Source of the DNA: Kordia sp965283645
GTDB taxonomy: Bacteria > Bacteroidota > Bacteroidia > Flavobacteriales > Flavobacteriaceae
Length of the DNA: 64,000 bases
Direction: 5' to 3'
Assembly (NCBI RefSeq): GCF_965283645.1
Contig: NZ_CBDIPG010000001.1
Location: forward strand, 558,001 to 622,000
A model generated the notes under the pieces. It saw only the letters and a list, made by a program, of their open reading frames with translations. It ran no database searches and was not told the DNA's origin. Each line of letters begins with the position of its first letter. Position 1 is the stretch's first letter. Made by a program: the position numbers and the translations under genes. This document shows, in pieces, positions 34,903 through 43,208 of this stretch.

Positions 34903-34954
34903 ACTGTATGAGTATACAGTATAGTTAATTCATACTCATACAGTTTTCTTTTTT
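34903..34954 (+). terminator. Terminator between two precursor genes
   Basis: A 13-bp perfect stem (ACTGTATGAGTAT / ATACTCATACAGT) with a 16-nt loop, then a T-rich tract. The arms could also be an operator for the next gene, which starts 31 nt later. Confidence 0.75.
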
Positions 34955-34984
34955 ATAAAAACAAATCTCTAAAACAAAATCATT

Positions 34985-35179
34985 ATGAAAAAAAGTATTC
35001 AAAGTAACACACTTCCCTTAAAAAAAGTAAACATAGCTAGTATAACTACAAAGCATTTATTCGAAATTAAAGGTGGAACACGTTCTACTGCAGAGCACGG
35101 AATGTCTAACCATACCGTTGGTTGCACAGATGGTTGTGACAACTTAGCAACTGAAAATTCGTGTGTGTGTCATTTCTAG
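34985..35179 (+). CDS. Lanthipeptide-type precursor (four Cys), paralog of the 34732 peptide
   Basis: 64-residue peptide: MKKSIQSNTLPLKKVNIASI then TTKHLFEIKGG (GG 30-31) and a 33-residue core that starts TRSTA, as in the neighbour, and has four Cys ending CVCHF. The core is rich in Thr and Ser, as expected for dehydration. It is the second of three precursor genes in tandem behind a TPR-AraC regulator. Confidence 0.75.
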   Translation: MKKSIQSNTLPLKKVNIASITTKHLFEIKGGTRSTAEHGMSNHTVGCTDGCDNLATENSCVCHF

Positions 35180-35313
35180 TCCTATTTTGTTTAAAATGGG
35201 TTTACATAATTTTCTTTTTATAAAAAAGCCTGTTAATATTGTTCTCAGATCGATCAAGTACTGGGAAAGCCGAAACCCTAAAAAGTAGGCATTACATTAA
35301 CATAAACTTTAAT

Positions 35314-35589
35314 ATGAAAAAACAAAAAATCATACGATTATCATTAGGGAAAAATACTATTTCTTCTTTGAAAGCATCAAATTTAAGTGGTGGAACAGGA
35401 AGTTATAATTGTTGGACATTTGCATCTCCATGTGTAAGCTTTACGGAGCCACCAGAAGATCCAACTTATATCTGTCCAGGTACAGTGGGAACCATAGATC
35501 CAAGTCCAACAAATACGTGTAATTCATGTATTCAACCTTGTGATACTGGTGGTCCTGGAAGTGTACAAACGAATTGTGTACCAAATTAA
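35314..35589 (+). CDS. Lanthipeptide-type precursor with a long Pro/Thr/Cys core
   Basis: 91-residue peptide with a type A leader (RLSLGKNTISSLKASNLSGG, GG 26-27) and the longest core of the set: 64 residues with seven Cys and many Pro, Thr and Ser. The frame is open 75 nt upstream but the leader starts at 35314. Third of three tandem precursors. The nitroreductase downstream has its own promoter. Confidence 0.78.
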   Translation: MKKQKIIRLSLGKNTISSLKASNLSGGTGSYNCWTFASPCVSFTEPPEDPTYICPGTVGTIDPSPTNTCNSCIQPCDTGGPGSVQTNCVPN

Positions 35590-35617
35590 AAACAAGATTT
35601 CAATATTTTAGGTTAAA

Positions 35618-35652
35618 CGAAAAAGAGAATGTCTAATAGCATTCTCTTTTTT
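35618..35652 (+). terminator. Terminator after the precursor at 35314
   Basis: Stem AAAGAGAATG / CATTCTCTTT with an 8-nt loop and a T run. Confidence 0.75.
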
Positions 35653-35682
35653 AATTTGCGCTAGGTTCGTTATGTTTGTAAC

Positions 35683-36417
35683 ATGACGGCAGAAAAAACA
35701 GTAACCGAAGCTATTCAATACAGACGCTCTGTACGCGTTTTTGATAAAGAAATAGAGATTGATACAGACAAAGTGAAACAATGTATTAAAAATGCTGTAT
35801 TAGCACCTACAAGTAGTAATCTGCAATTATGGGAGTTTTATCATGTTACCGATGAAAACGTTTTGAAACAATTGACAACCGCTTGTTTGGGACAAAATGC
35901 TGCAAAAACTGCCAAACAATTGGTTGTGGTCGTTGCCAGAAAAGACTTGTGGAAACAACGCGCTAAAGCAAATGTTGGTTTTTTGAAAAGTTTATATGGC
36001 GATAAACCCAAAGAGGAATATTCGCGAAGAGAAAAATTTGCTTTGAATTATTATCAAAAACTAATTCCGCCTATTTATGCAGAATTCCTTGGAATTTACG
36101 GTTGGTTAAAGTATGCTGTTTTTAATTGTATCGGATTGTTTAGACCTGTGTACAGACAAGTTCGCTTGAGCGATTTACGCATTGTAGCACACAAAAGTGC
36201 CGGATTGGCCGCACAAAATTTTATGATTAGTATGGCTGCCATTGGATACGATACTTGCCCAATGGAAGGAAGCGATACATTACGCGTTAAGAAAATTTTA
36301 AAGCTTCCACGTGGTGCAGAAATCAATATGATTGTTGGTTGCGGCGTTCGTTCTGAAAATGGAGTGTACGGTCCACAGTTTAGAGTTCCTTTTGAAACTA
36401 CGTATACAGAAATTTAG
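35683..36417 (+). CDS. Nitroreductase family protein
   Basis: 244-residue FMN-dependent NAD(P)H oxidoreductase of the nitroreductase superfamily. The N-terminal RRSVRVFDKE (FMN phosphate contact), LAPTSSNLQLWEFYHV and the C-terminal IGYDTCPMEG and IVGCGVR are typical. The middle (about 95-165) has an insert with hydrophobic stretches, found in a flavobacterial subgroup. TATGTTTG (35671-35678) resembles a -7 box and would give a very short or absent leader. Reduces nitro, quinone or similar compounds; the substrate is not known. Confidence 0.9.
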   Translation: MTAEKTVTEAIQYRRSVRVFDKEIEIDTDKVKQCIKNAVLAPTSSNLQLWEFYHVTDENVLKQLTTACLGQNAAKTAKQLVVVVARKDLWKQRAKANVGFLKSLYGDKPKEEYSRREKFALNYYQKLIPPIYAEFLGIYGWLKYAVFNCIGLFRPVYRQVRLSDLRIVAHKSAGLAAQNFMISMAAIGYDTCPMEGSDTLRVKKILKLPRGAEINMIVGCGVRSENGVYGPQFRVPFETTYTEI

Positions 36418-36431
36418 TTGACAGTTTTCAA

Positions 36432-36460
36432 GTTTTGGGTTTTGGTTTTGGGTTTTGGTT
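36432..36460 (+). repeat. GTTTTGG tandem repeat between convergent genes
   Basis: Four near-copies of GTTTTGG (the third lacks its G), in the gap between the nitroreductase and the response regulator; resembles the four-copy heptamers near msrB. Confidence 0.7.
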
Positions 36461-36522
36461 AAAAAAATTATAATTCAATATACCAAAATACTAATATTCC
36501 AAAAGCAAAGTGACTCCAGATA

Positions 36523-37182
36523 CTATTTGTTACTATTCACCAAGTTATTTCGGATTGCATATAACACCAAACCTATTCTACTCTTCACCTTAAAATGCTT
36601 GAATAATGATTCGCGATATCCGTCAATTGTTTTTGGGCTGAGACACATTTCTTGTGCAATTTCCTTGTATGTCATTTCAGTACAAGCCAATTTTAAAAAC
36701 ATCAATTCGGTATCTTTTAATGGTTTCCCGTTTTTTACATCTTTATCGTTTCCGCCATGAAGTGAATTTAATAACGTTGTAGCAACACGCTCCGAATAGT
36801 AAATTCCGTTAGAAACAACTTCATGTAACGCTTTGTTAAATATTTCAGGATGAATGTCTTTCAGCAGATATCCTTTCGCGCCCAAGCGCAACATTTTTAT
36901 AATAGTTTCCTCATGATCGTCCATAGAAAGTGCCAATACCTGAATACTTGGACGGTTTTCTTTAATCCATTCCATAGTTTCAAAACCGTTCATCACGGGC
37001 ATGTTTATATCTAGTAGAATAATATCGGGGACATTTTCAGACTCTAATAATTTCTTAATGAGTTCACTTCCATTCTTTACATGGTATAAAACCTCAAACT
37101 CCTCAAATGTGTTCACTAAACCTAGTAAAGATTGAGCAAAAAGCAAATGATCATCAACAATAACAACTGAATGTTTCTTCAT
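36523..37182 (-). CDS. NarL/LuxR-type response regulator
   Basis: 219 residues: receiver domain (1-125) with acidic pair D10-D11, phosphoacceptor D58 in IILLDINMP and a conserved Lys in GYLLKD; then a LuxR-type helix-turn-helix (about 150-215; YKEIAQEMCLSPKTIDGY). It is the last gene of a five-gene operon, 1 nt after the histidine kinase, which is its likely partner. Target genes are unknown. Confidence 0.95.
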   Translation of the reverse strand: MKKHSVVIVDDHLLFAQSLLGLVNTFEEFEVLYHVKNGSELIKKLLESENVPDIILLDINMPVMNGFETMEWIKENRPSIQVLALSMDDHEETIIKMLRLGAKGYLLKDIHPEIFNKALHEVVSNGIYYSERVATTLLNSLHGGNDKDVKNGKPLKDTELMFLKLACTEMTYKEIAQEMCLSPKTIDGYRESLFKHFKVKSRIGLVLYAIRNNLVNSNK

Positions 37183-37183
37183 A

Positions 37184-37960
37184 CTATTTCTTATAGGGAT
37201 AGGATAAAGTTAAGGAAACTCCTTTGTTTTTCACAGATTTCATACTGAATTCTGTTTTTATGATTGCCGCACGGCTTTTCATATTTATCAATCCTGATCC
37301 TTTTTCTACTTCTTCTTCATCAAAACCAACGCCGTCATCTTTTGCAGAAATTAGCAATCGGTCTTCTTTAAAATTAAGGTTAACTTCTAAATTTTTCGCT
37401 TTTGAATGCTTAATTGCATTTGAGAAAAATTCTTGTAATATTCTAAATAATATTATTTCTTCTTTTATGTCTAAAGGGCGATCTTCCCCTTTTACATTTA
37501 GCGTTGCCGCTAAAAAATTTAATTTATTAAATCGATCTAATTCTACTTCTATCGATTTTACCAATCCCATGTTTTGGATAATTTCAGTATTCATGGTTTT
37601 GGACAATAAACGAATTTCTTGTAAACTTTTTCCAACAATCTCGCTGACTTCGTCCAATTTTTCTTTATTTTCTTCTGCTAATTGTGTTCCCAAAATATTA
37701 ATATGCATGCGTGCTACCGACAATAATTGTCCAATATTATCGTGCAATTCCCAACTCATATTTTGCAAGGCTTGCTCTTGGATTTCAATTTGCGATTTCG
37801 CAATTTCTTCCATATACTGCTTTTCTGCTTCTTTCTTTTCAAGAATAAACTTTAGTTTACGCTTTTGAAAGAATACAAATAATATAATAACCGTAGTTAA
37901 TAAAATTAGCAACACTAAAGATGTTGCTGCAACAAGCATTTGTATTTCTTGATCTTCCAT
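37184..37960 (-). CDS. Sensor histidine kinase (HisKA_3 type)
   Basis: 258 residues: very short extracytoplasmic N-terminus, one membrane helix (about 9-31), a coiled coil, HisKA_3 with H73 in WELHDNIGQLL, and an HATPase domain (EFFSNAIKHSKAKN as N box, DDGVGFD as G1, GSGLINMKSRA as G2). With almost no sensory domain it probably relies on partners; the small membrane protein encoded 24 nt upstream has a similar N-terminal plan. Pairs with the NarL-type regulator downstream. Confidence 0.94.
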   Translation of the reverse strand: MEDQEIQMLVAATSLVLLILLTTVIILFVFFQKRKLKFILEKKEAEKQYMEEIAKSQIEIQEQALQNMSWELHDNIGQLLSVARMHINILGTQLAEENKEKLDEVSEIVGKSLQEIRLLSKTMNTEIIQNMGLVKSIEVELDRFNKLNFLAATLNVKGEDRPLDIKEEIILFRILQEFFSNAIKHSKAKNLEVNLNFKEDRLLISAKDDGVGFDEEEVEKGSGLINMKSRAAIIKTEFSMKSVKNKGVSLTLSYPYKK

Positions 37961-37984
37961 AACAGTCTTTAAAATAATATCATT

Positions 37985-38134
37985 TTAGGGAAATGTTTTT
38001 ATATTTGATTCTAAATCAATGTATTTCCTTTTCTTTCTATGTAAGAACACGAAAGTAGTCACTAAAAATATTCCTACAAGAAAAATCGTTGAAGCGCAAA
38101 TAAAAACCAGTGTACGTATTTCTTCCGTTGTCAT
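37985..38134 (-). CDS. Small single-TM protein (49 residues) in the two-component operon
   Basis: Read from the minus strand: a short acidic start (MTTEEIRTLV), one membrane helix (about 9-31), and a basic anchor LHRKKRKY before a short tail. It starts 3 nt after the stop of the 216-residue membrane protein and ends 24 nt before the kinase. Its layout matches the kinase N-terminus (acidic start with EI, TM helix, FFQKRK). Could be a small accessory or a copy of the kinase TM module. Function unknown. Confidence 0.65.
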   Translation of the reverse strand: MTTEEIRTLVFICASTIFLVGIFLVTTFVFLHRKKRKYIDLESNIKTFP

Positions 38135-38137
38135 TCC

Positions 38138-38788
38138 CTAAAATACTTCAAAATTATCTTTATCTTTTGATTTGTAAAACCCTACAGCAAAGCACACATA
38201 CATTATTACATTTAGAACTAAAGTTACAATTCCAAGGATCTTTTGTCCACCTGTTAAGAATAGTCTTACTGAAATCATAAATGGCATAAATGTTCCATAG
38301 AAAAGTAAAACTCCTAAGCTAAACCAGAAATAGATGGAATCTGTAATCTTCAATATAGATTCTTTATTAAAAGATTCAATAAAATAAAAACTGATTGCAA
38401 TCAAAACAAAAAGGACACCTAAAGTAAATGTATAAATTTGATTCGCTTCTAAAATATTTTCTCCAAAAAAACTATTCCCAAAGGCAAAAATTAAGTAAAA
38501 CGCAATGCAGAATCTTAAAATGTTTTTTCTCCGTTTAGAACTAAGGATGAGTTGATACCACCATAAAAAGAAAGTAAGCTGAACAATTGTAAAAACGTTA
38601 TATACAACGAAGTTTACATGATTGAACAACTTGTAAAAAACTGAGCCAAAGAATTCTGTGACTACAGCAAATAATATACAAAAAACAAAATATTTGGCTT
38701 TAGTGTTTGAATAATTTTTATAGTTGTAAAAACCATAAATTAAAACTATCAAAGCCAAATATTTTGAAAGAAATCTTATATCTCCCAT
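38138..38788 (-). CDS. Multi-pass membrane protein of unknown function
   Basis: 216 residues with about seven hydrophobic segments covering the whole length and basic cytosolic loops (SSKRRKN, KSKDKD). No conserved catalytic residues are evident. It lies between a 131-residue soluble protein (13 nt upstream) and a 49-residue TM protein (3 nt downstream) in an operon that ends with a histidine kinase and response regulator, so a sensory role with the kinase is possible. Confidence 0.8.
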   Translation of the reverse strand: MGDIRFLSKYLALIVLIYGFYNYKNYSNTKAKYFVFCILFAVVTEFFGSVFYKLFNHVNFVVYNVFTIVQLTFFLWWYQLILSSKRRKNILRFCIAFYLIFAFGNSFFGENILEANQIYTFTLGVLFVLIAISFYFIESFNKESILKITDSIYFWFSLGVLLFYGTFMPFMISVRLFLTGGQKILGIVTLVLNVIMYVCFAVGFYKSKDKDNFEVF

Positions 38789-38801
38789 TTAATTTAAAAT
38801 G

Positions 38802-39197
38802 TTAATCTCCATACTCGTTTTGTGGAGGATTTCCATTGTCACCGTAATTCATTGCGTGAATTCCTGTAACGTCTTTACTACAATTTTCTATTGAAGGTGA
38901 TGTAGGACACATAAATAGTGTATTTTGACCTGCTTTAGATTTATCCTTCATATTTTCAGGATACACACCAAAATAGAATCGAATTCCGTCAACTGAAATT
39001 TTCTTTTTTGTAGCTTCTTCTTTGACATAATTAATATAACCTTCCAAATCTTCTAGCGAATACCAGCTAGAACATGAAAAATTGCTATCATTTTCTGCGC
39101 CAAAGCCGTCATTTTGCTTTGCTTTGTAACAAGCATTCAATTCTAATGCTTGTTCATTATTAATAAGTTTGTCATTAGGGGTTTTGTAGTCACTCAT
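38802..39197 (-). CDS. Hypothetical soluble protein, first gene of the two-component operon
   Basis: 131 residues, no signal peptide. The C-terminal part ends in the low-complexity YGDNGNPPQNEYGD. Cys residues occur at NACY, SCSS, MCP and NCS. YSLEDLEGYINYVKEEATKK and SVDGIRFYFGVYPE look like an alpha/beta fold; such proteins are common in Flavobacteria next to this kind of membrane protein. No function can be given. Confidence 0.75.
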   Translation of the reverse strand: MSDYKTPNDKLINNEQALELNACYKAKQNDGFGAENDSNFSCSSWYSLEDLEGYINYVKEEATKKKISVDGIRFYFGVYPENMKDKSKAGQNTLFMCPTSPSIENCSKDVTGIHAMNYGDNGNPPQNEYGD

Positions 39198-39454
39198 ACT
39201 TAATAATATTATTGATTATGTCACCAAGTTATCTATAAACTAGCACATGACAAAAACTTCCGACAACGTAATTTTCTTTAAATTATTATAAAAAACTGAT
39301 AATTAGATTTTTAAGTATTTTTCAGCATTGAAATCTCAGGTATTTTCCTTTACAAAAGGGGCTTTTTCCCCTTTAATAGCGGAACTTTCCTCTTGTCAAG
39401 TTTTTTAATACGCCTTATTTTCGCCAGACAATCGTTAATTAAGCTACCTCCAAA

Positions 39455-39712
39455 ATGACCTCAATTGATAAAAATATTATTGCTTCACGTCTAATTATCC
39501 AGTCGCATATTGATAAAGCATTTTCCGAAAAGTTTATTCAATGGAATGATGGACTTAATTATACAGAGTTTATTCGTGCGTTGTGGCGATTGTTTCTTAA
39601 TCATGATAATTTTAAAGATGGAACGCAAAATATTTTGTCAAAACTTACCGAAGAAGACGCCATGCAATTACTTTCTGATGAAATTGATATTACGAAGTTG
39701 AAATCATATTAA
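39455..39712 (+). CDS. Small hypothetical protein
   Basis: 85-residue, mostly helical acidic protein (IDKAFSEKFIQWNDGLNYTE, LTEEDAMQLLSDEIDI) with no signal or membrane segment. It is the only plus-strand gene here and overlaps the 3' end of the PxpC gene by 23 nt, convergently. Composition is normal coding for the region. Function unknown. Confidence 0.6.
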   Translation: MTSIDKNIIASRLIIQSHIDKAFSEKFIQWNDGLNYTEFIRALWRLFLNHDNFKDGTQNILSKLTEEDAMQLLSDEIDITKLKSY

Positions 39713-40538
39713 AGTATATTTTATCTCTTGTATGTTTTTGCGAAAGCCTGTTTATACTAGCTTCATCCAATTGTAGAATTCTTGGATAACCGCCAGTCGT
39801 TTGACAATCTTTCATGAGAATAATTAATTTTCCAGATGGTGTTAGTTGAATGGTTCCTGGCAAAACTGCCGAAGTAATAATGGATGGAAAATTATTTTCA
39901 AGTAATTCGTTTAATTGGTATGCCATTCTATTGTTTAATCCTATTGAAAAAGGAATTTCTAACAGCAGTTTTTGTTGTTTTTTTGATAAGAAATCAAATT
40001 CTGGACCTTTGAATACCTGTAGTTGGTTGTCATTAAATACTGTCGGATGAAATCCAATTTTCGCATTTGACAATTGTTGTTTTTTTATGGTTTGATATGG
40101 AATGGAATCACCTTTCTCAATTCGTGATTTTTGGGTAATTCCATCATAGAAACTGCAGCTTTCTAGTATTTTTTCAGTTTGAAACCCATTTTTTACGGCA
40201 AGATACGTTCGAATGCCATAATTTCGAGCCCCGAACGTTAGTTCATCACCTTTGGATACATTTATTGGAATATTCGCTCTTAAATCGCTTCTATTTAGCT
40301 TTGGCGACAAGTCTGCACCACAAATTACAATTTGAGTTGCTTCATGAAAATATACATGTGGACCTTGCAATGTAATTTCCAAAACCGCATCATTTTCATG
40401 ATTTCCCAAAATATGATTTGCCAATTTTGCATGATATTCATCCATAACTCCCGAAACAGGAACGCCATAATTTCGATAATTAAATCGTCCTAAATCTTGA
40501 ATGGAAGTGTACAATCCAGGTTGTAAAATTTCTAACAT
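39690..40538 (-). CDS. pxpC: 5-oxoprolinase subunit PxpC (biotin-dependent carboxyltransferase family)
   Basis: 282 residues of the KipA/PxpC family, one of three subunits of prokaryotic ATP-dependent 5-oxoprolinase, which opens 5-oxoproline (pyroglutamate) to glutamate. The N-terminal LQPGLYTSIQDLGRFNYRNYGVPVSG is diagnostic. VLPGTIQLTPSGKLIILMKDCQTTGGYPRI is conserved. It overlaps the fused PxpA-PxpB gene by 7 nt, so the two are translationally coupled. Confidence 0.93.
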   Translation of the reverse strand: MLEILQPGLYTSIQDLGRFNYRNYGVPVSGVMDEYHAKLANHILGNHENDAVLEITLQGPHVYFHEATQIVICGADLSPKLNRSDLRANIPINVSKGDELTFGARNYGIRTYLAVKNGFQTEKILESCSFYDGITQKSRIEKGDSIPYQTIKKQQLSNAKIGFHPTVFNDNQLQVFKGPEFDFLSKKQQKLLLEIPFSIGLNNRMAYQLNELLENNFPSIITSAVLPGTIQLTPSGKLIILMKDCQTTGGYPRILQLDEASINRLSQKHTRDKIYFNMISTS

Positions 40539-41986
40539 TCTACACTCGGTTTTAGTTCATAATTTCCACTTAAAACAGCTTCAGATATTTTATGATATTC
40601 TTCTACTGAAATTGAAACAAATTTGATATAATCTCCCGCTTTTGCAAAACATGGTTTTTTATTGTTTACATCAAAAAAATTGATTGGTGAATTTCCTAAA
40701 ATTTGCCATCCACCAGGACTTGATTTAGGATAAATTCCTGTCTGCATTCCACCAATTCCAACAGCACCTTTTTTCACTTCTAATCTAGGTGTAGATTTAC
40801 GATCGATGTGAAGTCGTTTGTCAAGTCCGCCTAAGTACAGAAAACCAGGTAAAAAACCGATTGAAAATATTTGGTATTTTGGAGCTGTATGAAGTTGTAT
40901 AATCTCGTTACTTGTAAGTTGCTTTTTTTGTGCAATTTCTTCAAGATCAATTCCAAAAATTACATCGTAACATACAGGAACTTCCCAACAGTACTTTGTT
41001 ATTCTTTGCATTTTGCCAGATTCTAACGAAATAAGCCGTTCCAACAAATGTTGGAGTGTTTCAAAATTTATTTTTATTTTATCATAAATAATTAACAATG
41101 AGTTATTTGATTGAATTACATCAACTATTACTTTAATATTAAAATTGATTACTTTTTCTTTGAATTCCAACACCTTATTTAGTACTTCTGGTGACATTTG
41201 TGCTTCCCAAGTTACTAAAACTCCAGCATCTCCGTACGGTTTATAGTGAGGAAATTCTGGTGTAGCTATCGTATTTTGTGTATTGAAATGTGAATGCAAT
41301 TGCTGAACAATTTCGATCGCATTTAGCGTATCAGAATGTACACAAAGTGTATTTGATTTTAGTGGAATTTTTGTACCTGAAATCGTTTGTACTTTCTCTT
41401 CATTTTTTAAGCAAGACACATGCTGTATAATCTCCCCTATTTCTGTTAAAACGGCATTGCTTTTTGTACGAGAAACAAGTGTTAAATTATCATTGTAATT
41501 TCGATCAGCGAACGCTTCATAATAGATTTCAAAATGTTGTTGTAAAGCTAATTTTTCAATTACAGAATTGTACGGAATATAGAGTTTATATTTGTCTTTA
41601 TATGTAGCAATTGCTTTGAGAAAAAAAATTGCTTTTTCCTCACTTTTAGCCACATCATTATACAACGCTCCATGTGGTTTTATGTGCGTGATTTTTACAT
41701 CGTGCAACTGAGCAATTTCTTCTAAATTTGAGATTTGTTTTTGAATCGTTTTGATGAATTCGGCTTCGGTCATATTTATAGAAATTCGACCAAAATTTTC
41801 CCGATCAGGATACGAAGGATGCGCGCCAATTTCTACTTTATATTTTTTAGCTAATACAACTACTTCATGCATCGTTTCCGAATTTCCTGCATGTCCGCCA
41901 CACGCAATATTACACGCATTGATGTAGGGCATTAGAATTTCTTCATTGCCTACGCCTTCTCCAACATCACAATTGATATGTAGCAT
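40532..41986 (-). CDS. pxpAB: Fused 5-oxoprolinase subunits PxpA-PxpB
   Basis: 484 residues that join two normally separate proteins. Residues 1-240 are PxpA (LamB/YcsF family; MLHINCDVGEGVGNEEILMP, CNIACGGHAGN, GAHPSYPDRENFGR, ITHIKPHGALYN). Residues about 250-484 are PxpB (KipI family; YKPYGDAGVLVTW, FLPGFLYLGGLDKRL, RLEVKKGAVGIGGMQTGIYP, SPGGWQILG). Usual PxpA is about 245 and PxpB about 230 residues, so both halves are complete and in frame. With PxpC it forms the whole enzyme from two genes. The NRAMP-like transporter is 31 nt upstream in the same operon. Confidence 0.93.
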   Translation of the reverse strand: MLHINCDVGEGVGNEEILMPYINACNIACGGHAGNSETMHEVVVLAKKYKVEIGAHPSYPDRENFGRISINMTEAEFIKTIQKQISNLEEIAQLHDVKITHIKPHGALYNDVAKSEEKAIFFLKAIATYKDKYKLYIPYNSVIEKLALQQHFEIYYEAFADRNYNDNLTLVSRTKSNAVLTEIGEIIQHVSCLKNEEKVQTISGTKIPLKSNTLCVHSDTLNAIEIVQQLHSHFNTQNTIATPEFPHYKPYGDAGVLVTWEAQMSPEVLNKVLEFKEKVINFNIKVIVDVIQSNNSLLIIYDKIKINFETLQHLLERLISLESGKMQRITKYCWEVPVCYDVIFGIDLEEIAQKKQLTSNEIIQLHTAPKYQIFSIGFLPGFLYLGGLDKRLHIDRKSTPRLEVKKGAVGIGGMQTGIYPKSSPGGWQILGNSPINFFDVNNKKPCFAKAGDYIKFVSISVEEYHKISEAVLSGNYELKPSVEC

Positions 41987-42017
41987 TTTAGACTTTTATT
42001 GATTCCTATTATTTACG

Positions 42018-43208
42018 TTAAAACACACTTATGATTCCTTTGATGCCTAAGATTAATGTGATCAAAATGATACAAATTGCTAGTATGTTTTGAAATAGTG
42101 TGTTCTTGTATTTCCCTAAAACATTAGCTTTGTTCACAATCCAGACTAAGAATATAGCAACTATTGGCAATAGTAATCCATTTGCGACTTGTGCAAATGT
42201 GATGACTTCTACAGGCTTGAATTTCAAAGAAGAAAATACAACTCCAAGAATGAGTATGATAGCCCAAACTACACGAAACTTGTTGTCTTTGAGTGTTCCT
42301 TTCCATCCAAAACAGCTTTTTGCTACAAAAGCGGCTGCTAAAGGTGCTGTAATCGCAGATGTGATTCCTGCCGCAAATAAGCCAATTCCGAGTAGATATT
42401 TGGCATATTCGCCATATAATGGTTCTAATCCTCTGGCTAAGTCTAAAGCATTGTCAATGTTTCCGCCAGTTGTTGCCGTTGCCGCTATTATGATTGCCAT
42501 CGAGACAATTCCACCTAAAATTATTGAAATCATCGTGTCTTTTCGAGCTGTAACTAAATCTTCTTTTGTTTTCCACTTTTCTTTGACTAATGAAGCATGC
42601 AAAAATAGATTGTACGGAACTACAGTTGTTCCTATTATTCCAATGATTATCAATATATTACCTTTTGGAATTGTTGGTGTAAATGTTCCTTTTAGGATTC
42701 CAATGATGTCTGGTTTTGTTAAGATTGCAGTAATTAAGAATGAGATACTCATGATTACTACTAAAGCGACTAAACTGCGTTCCAATACTTTATAGCTGCC
42801 TATGAATAGTAATAGAAACGCGATCATTCCTATTATCATCGGATATAACATTGCGCTTCCTTCACCAAATACATGCATTCCTAATGCGGCGCCACTGATG
42901 TTTCCAGCTTCGTATGCGGCGTTTCCAATGACAATTGCACCAAGAATTAGAAAGATTGCTAAGTTTCGTAGTAATGGACTTGTGATTTGTTCTTTTATGA
43001 CTTCTGCCAATCCTTTTTGTGTAATGATTCCGGTACGTGCCGCCATTTCTTGCAATACAACTGTTGCAATTATTGATAGTAACATTGCCCAAAGCAAACT
43101 GTATCCAAATTGCACACCAGCTTTTGTACAAACCGTAACGGTTCCAGGTCCAATAAACGCCGCGGCTACAAGCGTTCCTGGTCCAATATTTTTAATCCAT
43201 TTGAACAT
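42018..43208 (-). CDS. NRAMP-family transporter with altered metal-binding motifs
   Basis: 396 residues, about eleven membrane helices of the NRAMP (LeuT-fold) family. The TM1 motif, DPGN in metal transporters, is G20-P-G-T23, and the TM6 motif, MPHN, is V197-P-Y-N200. The metal-binding Asp, Asn and Met are thus all replaced, so Mn/Fe transport is doubtful. Placement with 5-oxoprolinase genes recalls the ycsG-ycsF-kipIA arrangement of Bacillus and suggests uptake of 5-oxoproline or a related amino acid; that is inference. It overlaps the upstream DUF2891 gene by 17 nt. Confidence 0.9.
   Translation of the reverse strand: MFKWIKNIGPGTLVAAAFIGPGTVTVCTKAGVQFGYSLLWAMLLSIIATVVLQEMAARTGIITQKGLAEVIKEQITSPLLRNLAIFLILGAIVIGNAAYEAGNISGAALGMHVFGEGSAMLYPMIIGMIAFLLLFIGSYKVLERSLVALVVIMSISFLITAILTKPDIIGILKGTFTPTIPKGNILIIIGIIGTTVVPYNLFLHASLVKEKWKTKEDLVTARKDTMISIILGGIVSMAIIIAATATTGGNIDNALDLARGLEPLYGEYAKYLLGIGLFAAGITSAITAPLAAAFVAKSCFGWKGTLKDNKFRVVWAIILILGVVFSSLKFKPVEVITFAQVANGLLLPIVAIFLVWIVNKANVLGKYKNTLFQNILAICIILITLILGIKGIISVF

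Noticed and set aside
36455..36760. 101-codon plus-strand frame opposite the response regulator
   Set aside because: Antisense to a clear receiver-HTH gene; no domain of its own.
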